Assembly (NCBI GenBank): GCA_049889355.1 | Contig: JBMHDN010000016.1 | Span: 1-64,000, forward strand | Length of the DNA stretch: 64,000 bases | DNA from: JBMHDN01 sp049889355 | Lineage (GTDB): Bacteria; Pseudomonadota; Alphaproteobacteria; Puniceispirillales; Puniceispirillaceae | Reading direction: 5' to 3' | Part shown: positions 18,631 to 27,375 of the stretch, piece after piece | Position numbering within the stretch: the stretch's first letter is position 1 | Layout of the letters: each line of letters opens with the position of its first letter | Made by a program: the position numbers and the translations under genes | Notes under the pieces: model-generated | Told to the model about the DNA's origin: nothing | The model's database searches: none | The model's input: only the letters and a program-made list of their open reading frames with translations

Positions 18631-21291
18631 TTAGCCGTCCAGGCGTGCCAGTGCAGCTTTGAGGGCGGTAATACGCCCTTCTTCTTCTGCCAGACGGCGG
18701 CGGTTTTCCTCGACAACAGCTTCTGGTGCTTTGGCCAAAAAGCCCTGATTATTCAGCTTGCCACTGATTTTAGCAGCTTCTTTTTCACCGGCGGTGATTT
18801 CTTTTTTCAACCTTGCCCGTTCCGCATCGAAATCAAGGATACCAGTGAGCGGCAAGCCCACATCCAGACCTTGAACAGAAGCCTGGGCGGTACCTTTTTC
18901 AAATGCAGCATCAGTGAAGGACAAGGCCCCGACACGGGCCAGCCGCAAAATGGCAGGTGCCATATCTGATAAGACCTGACGCTGGGCTTCATTGGTGCCA
19001 CGCACAGCCAAATCAGGCTTGGCCGATAAAGGCACATTCATTTCAGAGCGAATAGTCCGGATATCAGAGATGATATCAATCACCAAATCAAGACCTGTAT
19101 CAGCATTCGCCCCTGTCTTGGCACCCGGCCAGTCAGCGACAATCAACATGTCTTTTGATTTAAAAATCTTCTCATTCAGCTCTTCTGTGATGAACGGCAT
19201 CATCGGATGCAACAATTTCAGGCCTTCAGATAAGACATAACCAGCCACCGCACGGGTTTCAGCTGCGATCTCTTGATCGCTGCCTTCTGCCAGCAAGGGC
19301 TTAATAAATTCAACATACCAGTCGCAATAGAGATTCCAGATGAAATGATAGGCTTTGTCAGCTGCTTCGTTAAAGCGATAGCTATCAAACGCCTCTGTCA
19401 TCTGGGCTGCAACAGTGGATAATTCATGCAAAATCCATTGATTAACAGGGGCTGAGACGGTTTCAGGCAGCTGAGGCCGGCCTGCAATTTGGTTCATTTC
19501 CAGGAAACGAGAGGCATTCCAGATTTTAGTCGCAAAATTACGTGCGCCTTCAATCCGGCTCTCTGAGAGTTTGAGATCGCGCCCTTGTGCGGCCATAGCG
19601 GTGAGCGTGAAACGCAGCGCATCTGCGCCATATTTGGCCGTCAAATCAAGCGGGTCTAGCACATTGCCCTTTGATTTGGACATTTTCTGGCCTTTTTCAT
19701 CACGCACCAGCGCATGGATATAGACATCCTTAAACGGCACATCATCCATCACATAAAGGCTCATCATCATCATCCGGGCCACCCAGAAGAAGATGATATC
19801 AAAGCCGGTGACCAAAACAGAGCCTGGATAATAGCGATCTAGCTCTGCGGTTTCATCTGGCCAGCCAAGCGTTGAGAACGGCCAGAGACTACTAGAAAAC
19901 CAGGTATCAAGCACATCTTCATCCTGATGGATGGCAACCTCACTGCCATAATGGGCATGGGCGGCAGCTTGTGCTTCGGCTTCGCTTTCTTCCACAAAAG
20001 GCGTGCCATCTGGGCCATACCAGGCAGGGATGCGATGGCCCCACCAGAGCTGGCGCGATACACACCAGGGCTGGATATTATCCATCCAGTCAAAATAAGT
20101 CTTTGACCAGCGTTCCGGTACAAAACGGGTCTTGCCTGAGCGCACGGCCTCTGCTGCTGGTTTAGCGAGTTCAGCGGCATTCACATACCACTGATCCATC
20201 AGCCAGGGTTCAACAGGCACACCAGAGCGATCGCCATGCGGGACAGCATGCCGCGTTGGCACTGCCTCGCCTGCCAGACCAAGGGTCTCCATCTCTGCTA
20301 GAATCTGTTTGCGCGCTTCAAAACGATCTAAGCCTTGGAAGCGTTCAGGCGCATTTTCATTGATACAAGCTTTGTCATCAAAGATGTTCAGCAGCTCGAG
20401 ATCATGACGTTTGCCCACTTCAAAATCGTTGAAATCATGCGCTGGGGTGATTTTCACCGCACCAGTGCCTTTTTCCGGATCTGAATAGTCATCAGCGATA
20501 ATCGGTATCTCACGGCCGACCAATGGCAGGATGATCATTTTACCGATCAGATCAGCATAGCGTTCATCCTCTGGATGCACTGCCACAGCCATATCACCCA
20601 GCATGGTTTCAGGGCGAGTGGTCGCAACAGTGATGCGCTTATCGCTGTCTTTCACTGGATAATGCAGCTCCCACATGAAGCCGTCGACATCTTTATTTTC
20701 AACTTCGAGATCAGAAATCGCGGTGAGCAATTTCGGATCCCAATTGACCAGTCTTTTATCGCGGTAAATAAGCCCGTCTTTGTGCATTTTCACAAAGATT
20801 TTACGCACCGCGCGGCTCAGCCCGTCATCCATTGTAAAGCGGCTGCGTGGCCAGTCAGCAGAGACGCCCAGATGGCGTTGTTGATGTTCGATCATCCCGC
20901 CTGATTCGGCTTTCCACTGCCAGACTTTTTCAACAAAGCCCTCACGGCCCAGATCGCGGCGGCTGATATTCTCTGCGGCCAATTTGCGCTCAACCACCAT
21001 TTGGGTGGCAATGCCAGCATGATCCATCCCAGGCTGCCAGAGCGCATCACGCCCGCGCATCCGGTGATAGCGGATCAGCACATCCTGGAGTGTAAAGGTC
21101 AGCGCATGACCCATATGCAGCGAGCCTGTAACATTCGGCGGCGGCATCATAATGACATAAGGATCGCGCGGGCTGTCTGTCTGCCCTTTGGAAAAATCAC
21201 AACCAAAATGCCCTGCTGCTTCGCTGGCTTCGTACCAGCGTTTTTCAATCTGATTGGGCTCGTAAGTCTTGGGAAGCGTTGGTTCAGTCAT
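18631..21291 (-). CDS. valS: Valyl-tRNA synthetase
   Basis: The 886-residue class I synthetase has the HMGH motif in GSLHMGHALTFTLQD, an editing (CP1) domain with TTRPETMLGD, the KMSKSKGNVLDPLDL loop and the C-terminal coiled coil (about the last 65 residues, ending EEGRITALKAALARLDG) known to hold tRNA-Val. It charges tRNA-Val and edits Thr mischarging. The gene follows popZ with a 95-base gap, a common alphaproteobacterial neighbourhood (tolC-popZ-valS). Confidence 0.97.
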   Translation of the reverse strand: MTEPTLPKTYEPNQIEKRWYEASEAAGHFGCDFSKGQTDSPRDPYVIMMPPPNVTGSLHMGHALTFTLQDVLIRYHRMRGRDALWQPGMDHAGIATQMVVERKLAAENISRRDLGREGFVEKVWQWKAESGGMIEHQQRHLGVSADWPRSRFTMDDGLSRAVRKIFVKMHKDGLIYRDKRLVNWDPKLLTAISDLEVENKDVDGFMWELHYPVKDSDKRITVATTRPETMLGDMAVAVHPEDERYADLIGKMIILPLVGREIPIIADDYSDPEKGTGAVKITPAHDFNDFEVGKRHDLELLNIFDDKACINENAPERFQGLDRFEARKQILAEMETLGLAGEAVPTRHAVPHGDRSGVPVEPWLMDQWYVNAAELAKPAAEAVRSGKTRFVPERWSKTYFDWMDNIQPWCVSRQLWWGHRIPAWYGPDGTPFVEESEAEAQAAAHAHYGSEVAIHQDEDVLDTWFSSSLWPFSTLGWPDETAELDRYYPGSVLVTGFDIIFFWVARMMMMSLYVMDDVPFKDVYIHALVRDEKGQKMSKSKGNVLDPLDLTAKYGADALRFTLTAMAAQGRDLKLSESRIEGARNFATKIWNASRFLEMNQIAGRPQLPETVSAPVNQWILHELSTVAAQMTEAFDSYRFNEAADKAYHFIWNLYCDWYVEFIKPLLAEGSDQEIAAETRAVAGYVLSEGLKLLHPMMPFITEELNEKIFKSKDMLIVADWPGAKTGANADTGLDLVIDIISDIRTIRSEMNVPLSAKPDLAVRGTNEAQRQVLSDMAPAILRLARVGALSFTDAAFEKGTAQASVQGLDVGLPLTGILDFDAERARLKKEITAGEKEAAKISGKLNNQGFLAKAPEAVVEENRRRLAEEEGRITALKAALARLDG

Positions 21292-21386
21292 GTTATGCGT
21301 ATCTTTTATGGTCAGACCAAGAGGGCTAAAGGTTCAAAAAGGGCCAGCGTGCAAAAGATCTGGCATCCAAGACCCTTATTTGAAAA

Positions 21387-22541
21387 TTAGGTATCGTTGC
21401 GCTTGTCAAATTTCCGGTTCAGGCGGGTTTTAGAGCGCGAGACAGGTTTAGAGGGACGCAGCTCTTCACGCAAGGCATCTTCAATAATTTCTGTCATATT
21501 TTCACGCAGCCAGCCATTTATCTGAGAACGGATGATATCTTGCATGGCTGAACGTACAGAGCGGGTGAACAGACCAGAGGTGCTGTCTTCTTCGGCATCT
21601 TCTTCATCCATGCCAACCAGCCGTAAATCCGGAAAAGCGGAAAGCTGGCTTCCATCCAAGCCGGTTTCTTCATGCTGGGGCGCACGTTCTGCCTGATAAG
21701 AGCTCTCGCGTGTGGGTTTGCTGGCATCACCTTTGATATCGCTTGATATATCACTGATGCGTGATTCCATCATCGCCGCGGTTTGAGGCGGGGTGATATC
21801 GCTGTCATTTGGTATGCGCTCACCAACCTCATTTTGTTGCTGATTAAGATGTTGGCGGGCGGCGGCCTCTTCTTGGCGTTGGCGCCATAATTCTGCTTCT
21901 TTTGCCGCCCCTAATTTTGGCAAGCGTGGCAAAGGCGAGTTATCCGCAACAGGCGGCATCTGATGTAAATCAGGCTGGCGGTTATAGCTGGGGGCTGGTG
22001 GGTCAGGCTGAGGGGGAGCAAAAGGCGGCGCATTATAAGCGGGCATGCCAGCAGAGGGCGCGCTGATATCTGAAGGCGCAGCTGGTTGCTGCGGCATGGG
22101 TTCATCAGCTGTATGATGCGCGCCAAAACTGCCCGCAGTAAGGCCTGTCTCATAAGCTGGGCGCGAGCCGAGGCGTTGTTCAGCACCTGCAGAGATATCA
22201 GGCTGGGTATTTTGCCAGCCAGATGTTTTCATGGCCGGTGTATTTGCAGCTGGTGTATTTGCGGTTGGTGTGTTTGTGGCTGGTGTGTTTGTGGCCGGCG
22301 TATTAATGGCCGGCCTATTAATAGCTGGTGTTTTGGCGACTGGCTGGTGCGGTGATGGTGTTGGCGTGCCTGATTTGGCCAGATCAGCGACATGGGGAAT
22401 GTGATCTTCACGCCCAGTTGCCCCGCGCCAGACAATGGTATCCAGACGCAAGGCCTCATCGGCGCCAGATTGATTCTGGCTCTCAACCAGCTGGCGAATA
22501 GCTGCCAGCGTTTTTTTGGTGTCCTGATTATCGCCCGACAT
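21387..22541 (-). CDS. popZ: PopZ-like polar organising protein (DUF2497)
   Basis: The 384-residue protein has an N-terminal helix (MSGDNQDTKKTLAAIRQLVE), a long disordered Pro/Gln/Ala-rich middle part, and a C-terminal helix block (about 335-375, RSQINGWLRENMTEIIEDAL then REEL) matching the DUF2497/PopZ oligomerisation region. PopZ forms condensates at cell poles that tether the chromosome origin in Caulobacter. At 384 residues it is about twice the length of the Caulobacter protein, mainly in the disordered part, which contains a 15-base tandem repeat. Place between tolC and valS supports the call; function is inferred from family. Confidence 0.8.
   Translation of the reverse strand: MSGDNQDTKKTLAAIRQLVESQNQSGADEALRLDTIVWRGATGREDHIPHVADLAKSGTPTPSPHQPVAKTPAINRPAINTPATNTPATNTPTANTPAANTPAMKTSGWQNTQPDISAGAEQRLGSRPAYETGLTAGSFGAHHTADEPMPQQPAAPSDISAPSAGMPAYNAPPFAPPQPDPPAPSYNRQPDLHQMPPVADNSPLPRLPKLGAAKEAELWRQRQEEAAARQHLNQQQNEVGERIPNDSDITPPQTAAMMESRISDISSDIKGDASKPTRESSYQAERAPQHEETGLDGSQLSAFPDLRLVGMDEEDAEEDSTSGLFTRSVRSAMQDIIRSQINGWLRENMTEIIEDALREELRPSKPVSRSKTRLNRKFDKRNDT
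22227..22331 (-). repeat. 15-base tandem repeat inside popZ (TPAxN pentapeptides)
   Basis: Seven in-frame 15-base units encode TPAIN, RPAIN, TPATN, TPATN, TPTAN, TPAAN and TPAMK (residues 71-105). The units are near-identical in DNA, pointing to slippage-type expansion in the disordered linker. Copy number probably varies between strains. Confidence 0.8.
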
Positions 22542-22625
22542 GCTTATTTTTGCTAGAAAACGCTACCTTCCTTATGGCCCGATTCTGAATGCAGAATATA
22601 GGCCCCTTCAACCTTATGATGAATG

Positions 22626-24002
22626 CTAGCGTCTTTCGCTCGCAATGGGAAGTATGCCGGTGAAAATTGGTTGTGCTTCTGGCAGATTTTCCAACCGACC
22701 CATGCCAAAATCATCTGACAGGCCGGCAGAGGCCACATTCAGCTGGCCAGTTGACTGAAGCAGGCGAAAAGCGCTGATCAGGAGATTCTGGCTGGTCTGG
22801 ACTTTGCGCAAGCGGGCATCATCTAATGCCTGATCTGAATTTAATTCATCCAGAAATGTTTTCAGCCCATATTCCACTTCCGAGCGGGTGCCTTCTGCGA
22901 CCAGCTCTGCTGCTTCTATCTCAGCCTCTACCGCTTCGATTTGGGCCAATGCGGCAGCAAAATTCCGGAAGGCAGCGCGGGCACCAAGGCGCACTGACCG
23001 GCGGGTTTCACGCAGCTGATGCTTGGCCTGGTTTAAGCTGGCTGAGGTTTGGACAGATTTGGCGCGTGTTGATGGGGTGGTCAAGATAGGGGTTGAGAAG
23101 GTCACAGAGGCGCTGAGTTCTTCTTTATCCTGCGCCTTGCCTTCATTATCATTAATGCCAGCAGACAGGCTGAGGTTAACACGCGGGCCAACCGCGCTGA
23201 TCAGCACATCAAACTGAATATCGGCCAGTTGCTCTGCAATCAGCGCATTACGGATATCAGGATGTTCAGACAAGGCGATGGTCTCAGCTGAGAGAATGTC
23301 TACCGGCAGATTTGAGGGCAATTCGATGGCTGGCATCTGGGTTGGTACAGCACCAAACAGCGATTCAAAGCTTTCTTCGGCCGCGGTCGCATCTGCTTGT
23401 GCTGAAATCAGATTGGACTGTGCACGGGCCAGACGTGATTTGGCCTGTGCCACGGTTGTTGGTGTGGCGGTACCAGAAGCGAGGCGTATTTCAGCTGCCC
23501 GTGTCTGCTCTTCTAGGCGGTTAACATTGCCTTGCTGTAATTTCACCGCTTGCCGGCTGGTATTCAGGTTCAGATAGCTCTGATATAAGGAAAAGAGCAC
23601 CGATTGAAGCTGGGCCTGATAGCGGGTGCTGGACTGTTCTAACTGCAGCTGGGCTTGTTTATATTTCGCGTCGCCTTCTCCAAAATCATAAAGGCGTTTT
23701 GACAGCGTAATTTTGCTGCTTGCTGATTCAGAGGATTTAAAACCGCCAGATACAGTTGGCTTATCTGTGTAGGCTTTGGAGCCAGTGACGCTGAGCGAGC
23801 CTGTCATGTCATTGCCTGAATTTGCAAGCACCAGACCTTGACGGGCGGCGATAAATCCTTGTTCGGCCGCTTTGAGCGTTTCAGATTTTTCAAGACCTGT
23901 GGCCAGCAAATCACGCACCACCTCTGATTGTTGGGCTTTGGCAACCGCGCTCCATGACAGAAAGCCACAAATCAGAAAAGTTGCAATGGTACGCTGGCGC
24001 AT
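22626..24002 (-). CDS. tolC: TolC-family outer-membrane efflux protein
   Basis: The protein (458 residues) begins with a signal peptide (MRQRTIATFLICGFLSWSAVAKA, cut near AKA-QQ). Two long outer-membrane-efflux-protein repeats follow, with coiled-coil helices (for example NVNRLEEQTRAAEIRLASGTA and the mirror AEIEAAELVAEGTRSEVEYG). TolC trimers make the outer-membrane channel for type I secretion and RND efflux. The frame is open upstream to 24065, but the ATG at 24002 has a strong AAGGAGA site eight bases before it. It follows the second pcm-like gene on the same strand. Confidence 0.93.
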   Translation of the reverse strand: MRQRTIATFLICGFLSWSAVAKAQQSEVVRDLLATGLEKSETLKAAEQGFIAARQGLVLANSGNDMTGSLSVTGSKAYTDKPTVSGGFKSSESASSKITLSKRLYDFGEGDAKYKQAQLQLEQSSTRYQAQLQSVLFSLYQSYLNLNTSRQAVKLQQGNVNRLEEQTRAAEIRLASGTATPTTVAQAKSRLARAQSNLISAQADATAAEESFESLFGAVPTQMPAIELPSNLPVDILSAETIALSEHPDIRNALIAEQLADIQFDVLISAVGPRVNLSLSAGINDNEGKAQDKEELSASVTFSTPILTTPSTRAKSVQTSASLNQAKHQLRETRRSVRLGARAAFRNFAAALAQIEAVEAEIEAAELVAEGTRSEVEYGLKTFLDELNSDQALDDARLRKVQTSQNLLISAFRLLQSTGQLNVASAGLSDDFGMGRLENLPEAQPIFTGILPIASERR

Positions 24003-24076
24003 AACGCTCTCCTTTTTTAATCTAAGCGGCGGTAGCAGATGGCAGCCAATTTTACCGCGCCTCATATGCCTATACG

Positions 24077-24739
24077 TTAAAAGGCAAAGGCTGGTTTCGC
24101 CTTAAATTCTTCTAAAACAGGAACCTGTGCATTAAACAGCCCGCGACGCACAAACTGATCACCTGCCCGATGCCAGAGGCTGGCCTCGCCTGCTGAGCGT
24201 TCATCTGGACGCCAGATGCTGGCCAGCACCCCGTTCGGGCCAAGCTGGGTCAGCAATTCGGATGGCTCTTCAGCCACGCCGCCATCAATGAATATCGCAT
24301 CAAACGGGGCTTCACCAGCATATCCATCTGCAAGGCGTCCCTTGATAACGGCTACATTATCGATTTGCAGTTCGGCCAAATTATCTTCTGCTTTTTGAAC
24401 CAGCGGGGCGCGGCTCTCAATCGCGATCACAGAACTGACCAGATGCGAGAAAATTGCTGCACTATAGCCTGTACCTGCCCCTACCAGCAGCATATTTTCT
24501 TTATTTTGCAATTCCAGGGCCTGAACCATACGCGCCAGAACCATAGCCTCAACCAGATAGCGGCCATTGCTGACTGCGATATCTTCATCCACATAAGCGA
24601 TTTCGCGCATTTGCTTTGGCACGAATTGTTCGCGCGGCACAGACTGAAACGCCGCAATCACGGCTTCATCAATCACCTTGTTCGGGCGGATCTGGCTCTC
24701 GACCATGGCTTTACGGGCAGCTGTGAAAAATGTGTCCAT
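24077..24739 (-). CDS. Pcm-like methyltransferase of the tolC cluster
   Basis: The protein (220 residues) has the PCMT-type N-terminus (SVPREQFVPKQMREIAYVDED) and a SAM motif MLLVGAGTGYSAAIFSHL. It is annotated in many alphaproteobacteria as protein-L-isoaspartate methyltransferase and sits just upstream of tolC, as here. It is more divergent than the pcm at 3979, so its substrate is uncertain. The ATG at 24739 (MDTFFTAARKAM) was chosen over starts 10 codons upstream because it matches family starts. The 278 bases between this gene and the divergent MBL gene hold only weak inverted repeats. Confidence 0.85.
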   Translation of the reverse strand: MDTFFTAARKAMVESQIRPNKVIDEAVIAAFQSVPREQFVPKQMREIAYVDEDIAVSNGRYLVEAMVLARMVQALELQNKENMLLVGAGTGYSAAIFSHLVSSVIAIESRAPLVQKAEDNLAELQIDNVAVIKGRLADGYAGEAPFDAIFIDGGVAEEPSELLTQLGPNGVLASIWRPDERSAGEASLWHRAGDQFVRRGLFNAQVPVLEEFKAKPAFAF

Positions 24740-25017
24740 TGCTCTAAACCTACTCATTTTGTCAGGCATGCCTGTTTTTTGCAGCGCCTCGCTACATGGC
24801 TTGATCCCTCACAAACCAGCTATAAGCGCAAAAAAGGGCATCCCATCGGTGTTTATCATAAGCATCTATAAGATATGCTCAAACCCACGACGCCCTTATA
24901 CAGCCAAAAGCTGGTGTTTTTCAATCTATCCATTTTCAAAAAAACGTTTCTTTAACATCCGCCTGCAGTGCGCTACATAAAGAAGCGATAAAGACAAAGC
25001 GGATTTTTTTAGATCTT

Positions 25018-26031
25018 ATGAAAAAACATCACATCACCCCGCCGGAAAAAGGCGCGCTCAAAGAGATTGCAGCGGATCTGTTCTGGGCGCGTTTTCCCCT
25101 GCCCTTCCGGCTTAATCATATCAATCTTTATATGCTGGATACCGAAGATGGCTGGGTGCTGATTGACACCGGGGTAGACAGCCCTGATACCGCCAGCTAT
25201 TGGCAGGCCTTGTTGGACGGGCCCTTAGCAGGCCAGCGCATAGATAAGCTGATTGCAACTCATCACCATGTTGATCATATCGGCTATGCCGGCCCGCTGG
25301 CAGCGCTAACAGGAGCGCGTTTTTACATGAGCCGCGCCGAATATGATCATGCCAGCTGGCTCTATAATCTCTCAACTGAGGCCTTTAACCTGAAAATGGC
25401 AGAGACCTATCAGCGTTATGGGATGGCAGCAGAACATATCGAACATGTCAGAACCGGCGGCAGCCGCTATCGCCAATATGTGTCAGCTTTGCCAGAGGTA
25501 AACATCCTAGAAGCAGGTGATAAAATCCACACAAAGGAAGGCTGTTTTGAGGTGCGGCTAGATGCGGGCCATAGCGATCATCAGATATCCTTGATTGATA
25601 AAGAGCGCGGGCTGTTTATCGCGGTTGATTATCTCCTGCCACGTATTTCACCCAATATTTCAGCTGATATCCGCAATCCGGATACAGACCGACTCTCTAG
25701 CTATCTGGATTATCTGAGCGAGATGCGCGATTTACCAGATGGCCTGCAGATTTTGCCAGGCCATGACTGGCCCTTTAGTGGTGGCGGGGCACGTGCTGCA
25801 GAGTTAATCGCCCATCATGAGATGCGGCTGAACCAATTGTTAGAGGCGGCTCAGGCCAAAGCTTTGCATGTCGCTGATGCAATGGATGTATTATTCGGGC
25901 GTGTCTTTGGCCCGCATGAGCTGTATTTTGCCTCTGGTGAAGCACGTGCACATTTGACCCATCTGATGCATAAAAAGATGATGAAAAGAGAGCAGCGCGC
26001 TGATTTAACTGAATATTTCCATTTGGTTTGA
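25018..26031 (+). CDS. Metallo-beta-lactamase-fold hydrolase
   Basis: The 337-residue protein has the metal-binding motif THHHVDHIG (HxHxDH), a further ligand in DAGHSDHQISL and the His of LPGHDWPF. It is a glyoxalase-II-like MBL hydrolase with an added C-terminal helical part (about 265-337) similar to the winged-helix tail seen in LACTB2-like members. The substrate is unknown. A DMT permease starts 7 bases after its stop, so the two are likely co-transcribed. Confidence 0.85.
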   Translation: MKKHHITPPEKGALKEIAADLFWARFPLPFRLNHINLYMLDTEDGWVLIDTGVDSPDTASYWQALLDGPLAGQRIDKLIATHHHVDHIGYAGPLAALTGARFYMSRAEYDHASWLYNLSTEAFNLKMAETYQRYGMAAEHIEHVRTGGSRYRQYVSALPEVNILEAGDKIHTKEGCFEVRLDAGHSDHQISLIDKERGLFIAVDYLLPRISPNISADIRNPDTDRLSSYLDYLSEMRDLPDGLQILPGHDWPFSGGGARAAELIAHHEMRLNQLLEAAQAKALHVADAMDVLFGRVFGPHELYFASGEARAHLTHLMHKKMMKREQRADLTEYFHLV

Positions 26032-26038
26032 TGATGGT

Positions 26039-26899
26039 ATGACAGGCTTTTTTCCAGCTATTTTTGTTATCCTATGGTCCTCAGCCTTTATCTCTAGCAA
26101 GGTGATGATGGCAGATGCCACACCCTTTATCACGCTGAGCTTGCGATTCGCCCTTGTCTTTATCTGTTTTGCGGCTTTTACCGCTCTGAAACGCGAATTT
26201 CAAAAGCTGCCAGCACGCGCAATTGGTGAAGCCGCCCTCACTGGCATTTTATTTCATGGGATGTATTTAGGCGGGGTGTTTTATGCACAAGCCAATGGCA
26301 TGTCAGCAGGGATGTCGGCGCTGATCGTCTCACTTCATCCGATCATCACCGCTGTGCTCGCAGGTCCATTGCTTGGCGAAAGATTGGGCTTGAAAGGCTG
26401 GCTTGGTCTCTTTCTTGGGCTGACTGGTGCATCTCTGGTGCTTTATGACAAGCTGGATGGTTCAGTTGCCTATATGGCGTTTGTGGCCACATCTGTCTCG
26501 CTCTGTGCGGTGACAGCTGGTACCTTGTTGCAGCGCAAGAACCGTGCCCAAATGCCCTTATCGCTGAATAATAGCATTCAGGCCCTAGCCGCTATGCTGT
26601 TTTTAATGGTGGTGACCGCCTCTATTGAGACCCCCTCCCTCAGCTTGACCCTGCCTTTTACCATCGCCTTTTTATGGCAGACATTGGTGGTATCGCTGGG
26701 CGCTTTCACGATTTTGATGTTTTTGCTTAAACATGGTGAGGCAGCGCGAACCTCTGCGTTGTTTTTCCTTGTGCCGCCCACCTCTGCAGGCCTCAGCTGG
26801 CTGATTTTAGGTGAAGTGATGGGATGGGATGATTTGTTGGGGCTTGGCATTGCCACTGTGGGTGTTTTCCTGACCACCAGACAGCCAAAACCAGCTTAA
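26039..26899 (+). CDS. EamA/DMT-family permease
   Basis: The 286-residue protein is almost wholly hydrophobic with ten likely membrane helices in two EamA repeats. It starts FFPAIFVILWSSAFISSKV and has the typical GERLGLKGWLGLFLGLTGASLV at the repeat junction. DMT permeases export small metabolites such as amino acids; the substrate cannot be told. It follows the MBL gene closely. This is the first of three DMT genes in the window (others at 28688 and 40958), and they are not close copies of each other. Confidence 0.88.
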   Translation: MTGFFPAIFVILWSSAFISSKVMMADATPFITLSLRFALVFICFAAFTALKREFQKLPARAIGEAALTGILFHGMYLGGVFYAQANGMSAGMSALIVSLHPIITAVLAGPLLGERLGLKGWLGLFLGLTGASLVLYDKLDGSVAYMAFVATSVSLCAVTAGTLLQRKNRAQMPLSLNNSIQALAAMLFLMVVTASIETPSLSLTLPFTIAFLWQTLVVSLGAFTILMFLLKHGEAARTSALFFLVPPTSAGLSWLILGEVMGWDDLLGLGIATVGVFLTTRQPKPA

Positions 26900-26939
26900 G
26901 GCTAATCCGGTCTTTTATCATTTTTGATACAGCAGATGA

Positions 26940-26969
26940 TTGACACTTCCCCTGCTTCTAAGGTAGCTA
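26940..26969 (+). promoter_or_regulatory. Possible promoter before tRNA-Cys
   Basis: A perfect -35 TTGACA lies at 26940-26945, followed after 18 bases by a poor -10 match TAGCTA (26964-26969). The tRNA starts 55 bases further on, rather far for a leader. The -35 match is good but the -10 is weak. Confidence 0.3.
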
Positions 26970-27024
26970 GGGCGCAGGATATGTCCTCGGCCGATTTGCG
27001 GCTGTTTAGACGGATATATCGTGA

Positions 27025-27098
27025 GGCCCAGTGGCAGAGTGGTTATGCAGCGGTTTGCAAAACCGTGGACATCGGTTCAATTCCGGTCTGGGCCTCCA
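27025..27098 (+). tRNA. tRNA-Cys (anticodon GCA)
   Basis: The acceptor arms GGCCCAG and CTGGGCC pair fully. The anticodon stem GCGGT/ACCGT encloses the loop TTGCAAA with anticodon GCA, and the T-arm reads CCGG-type with TTCAATT. The discriminator base is U and the 3' CCA is encoded. It stands alone in the 476-base space between the DMT gene and the MFS gene. The rest of that space holds a partial second copy of this tRNA and otherwise nothing I can identify. Confidence 0.95.
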
Positions 27099-27145
27099 TT
27101 TTCTCTACATATATTTTCACCGCTGCAAATGTTATGCCAGTTCAG

Positions 27146-27209
27146 GGTTTGCAAAACCGTGGATATCGGTTTGGTTTATTTCTGGTCCGGTCTGGGCCTC
27201 CATTTTCTC
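27146..27209 (+). pseudogene. Partial copy of the 3' half of tRNA-Cys
   Basis: An 18-base block (27146-27163) repeats the tRNA-Cys anticodon arm exactly, then seven matching bases, an insertion of about ten bases, and a 23-base block (27187-27209) that repeats the T-arm end, acceptor strand, CCA and the following TTTTCTC. No 5' half is present, so no functional tRNA can form. This is the pattern left when an element that targets the tRNA 3' end comes and goes, or from local duplication. Confidence 0.8.
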
Positions 27210-27375
27210 GACGATATCAAGAATGCTCAGCTGGGTGTTGCTTGGTGGGATTTACATTTTGTCATATTAAACGCGCTATCTGTGCGTTTTGATGCTTGAC
27301 CCGATTTACGATCAGGTTCACACCTAATTCATTACGTTTAATCAGCCTCTCATTCAAGAAAGCCAGCTTTAGACG

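Noticed and set aside
24780..25017. A structured RNA or riboswitch before the MBL gene
   Set aside because: Only short, imperfect inverted repeats (AAGGGC/GCCCTT and AGCAT/ATGCT) are seen, and I recognise no known RNA class.
27146..27209. A second tRNA-Cys gene
   Set aside because: The 5' half is missing and the T-arm is broken by about ten inserted bases.
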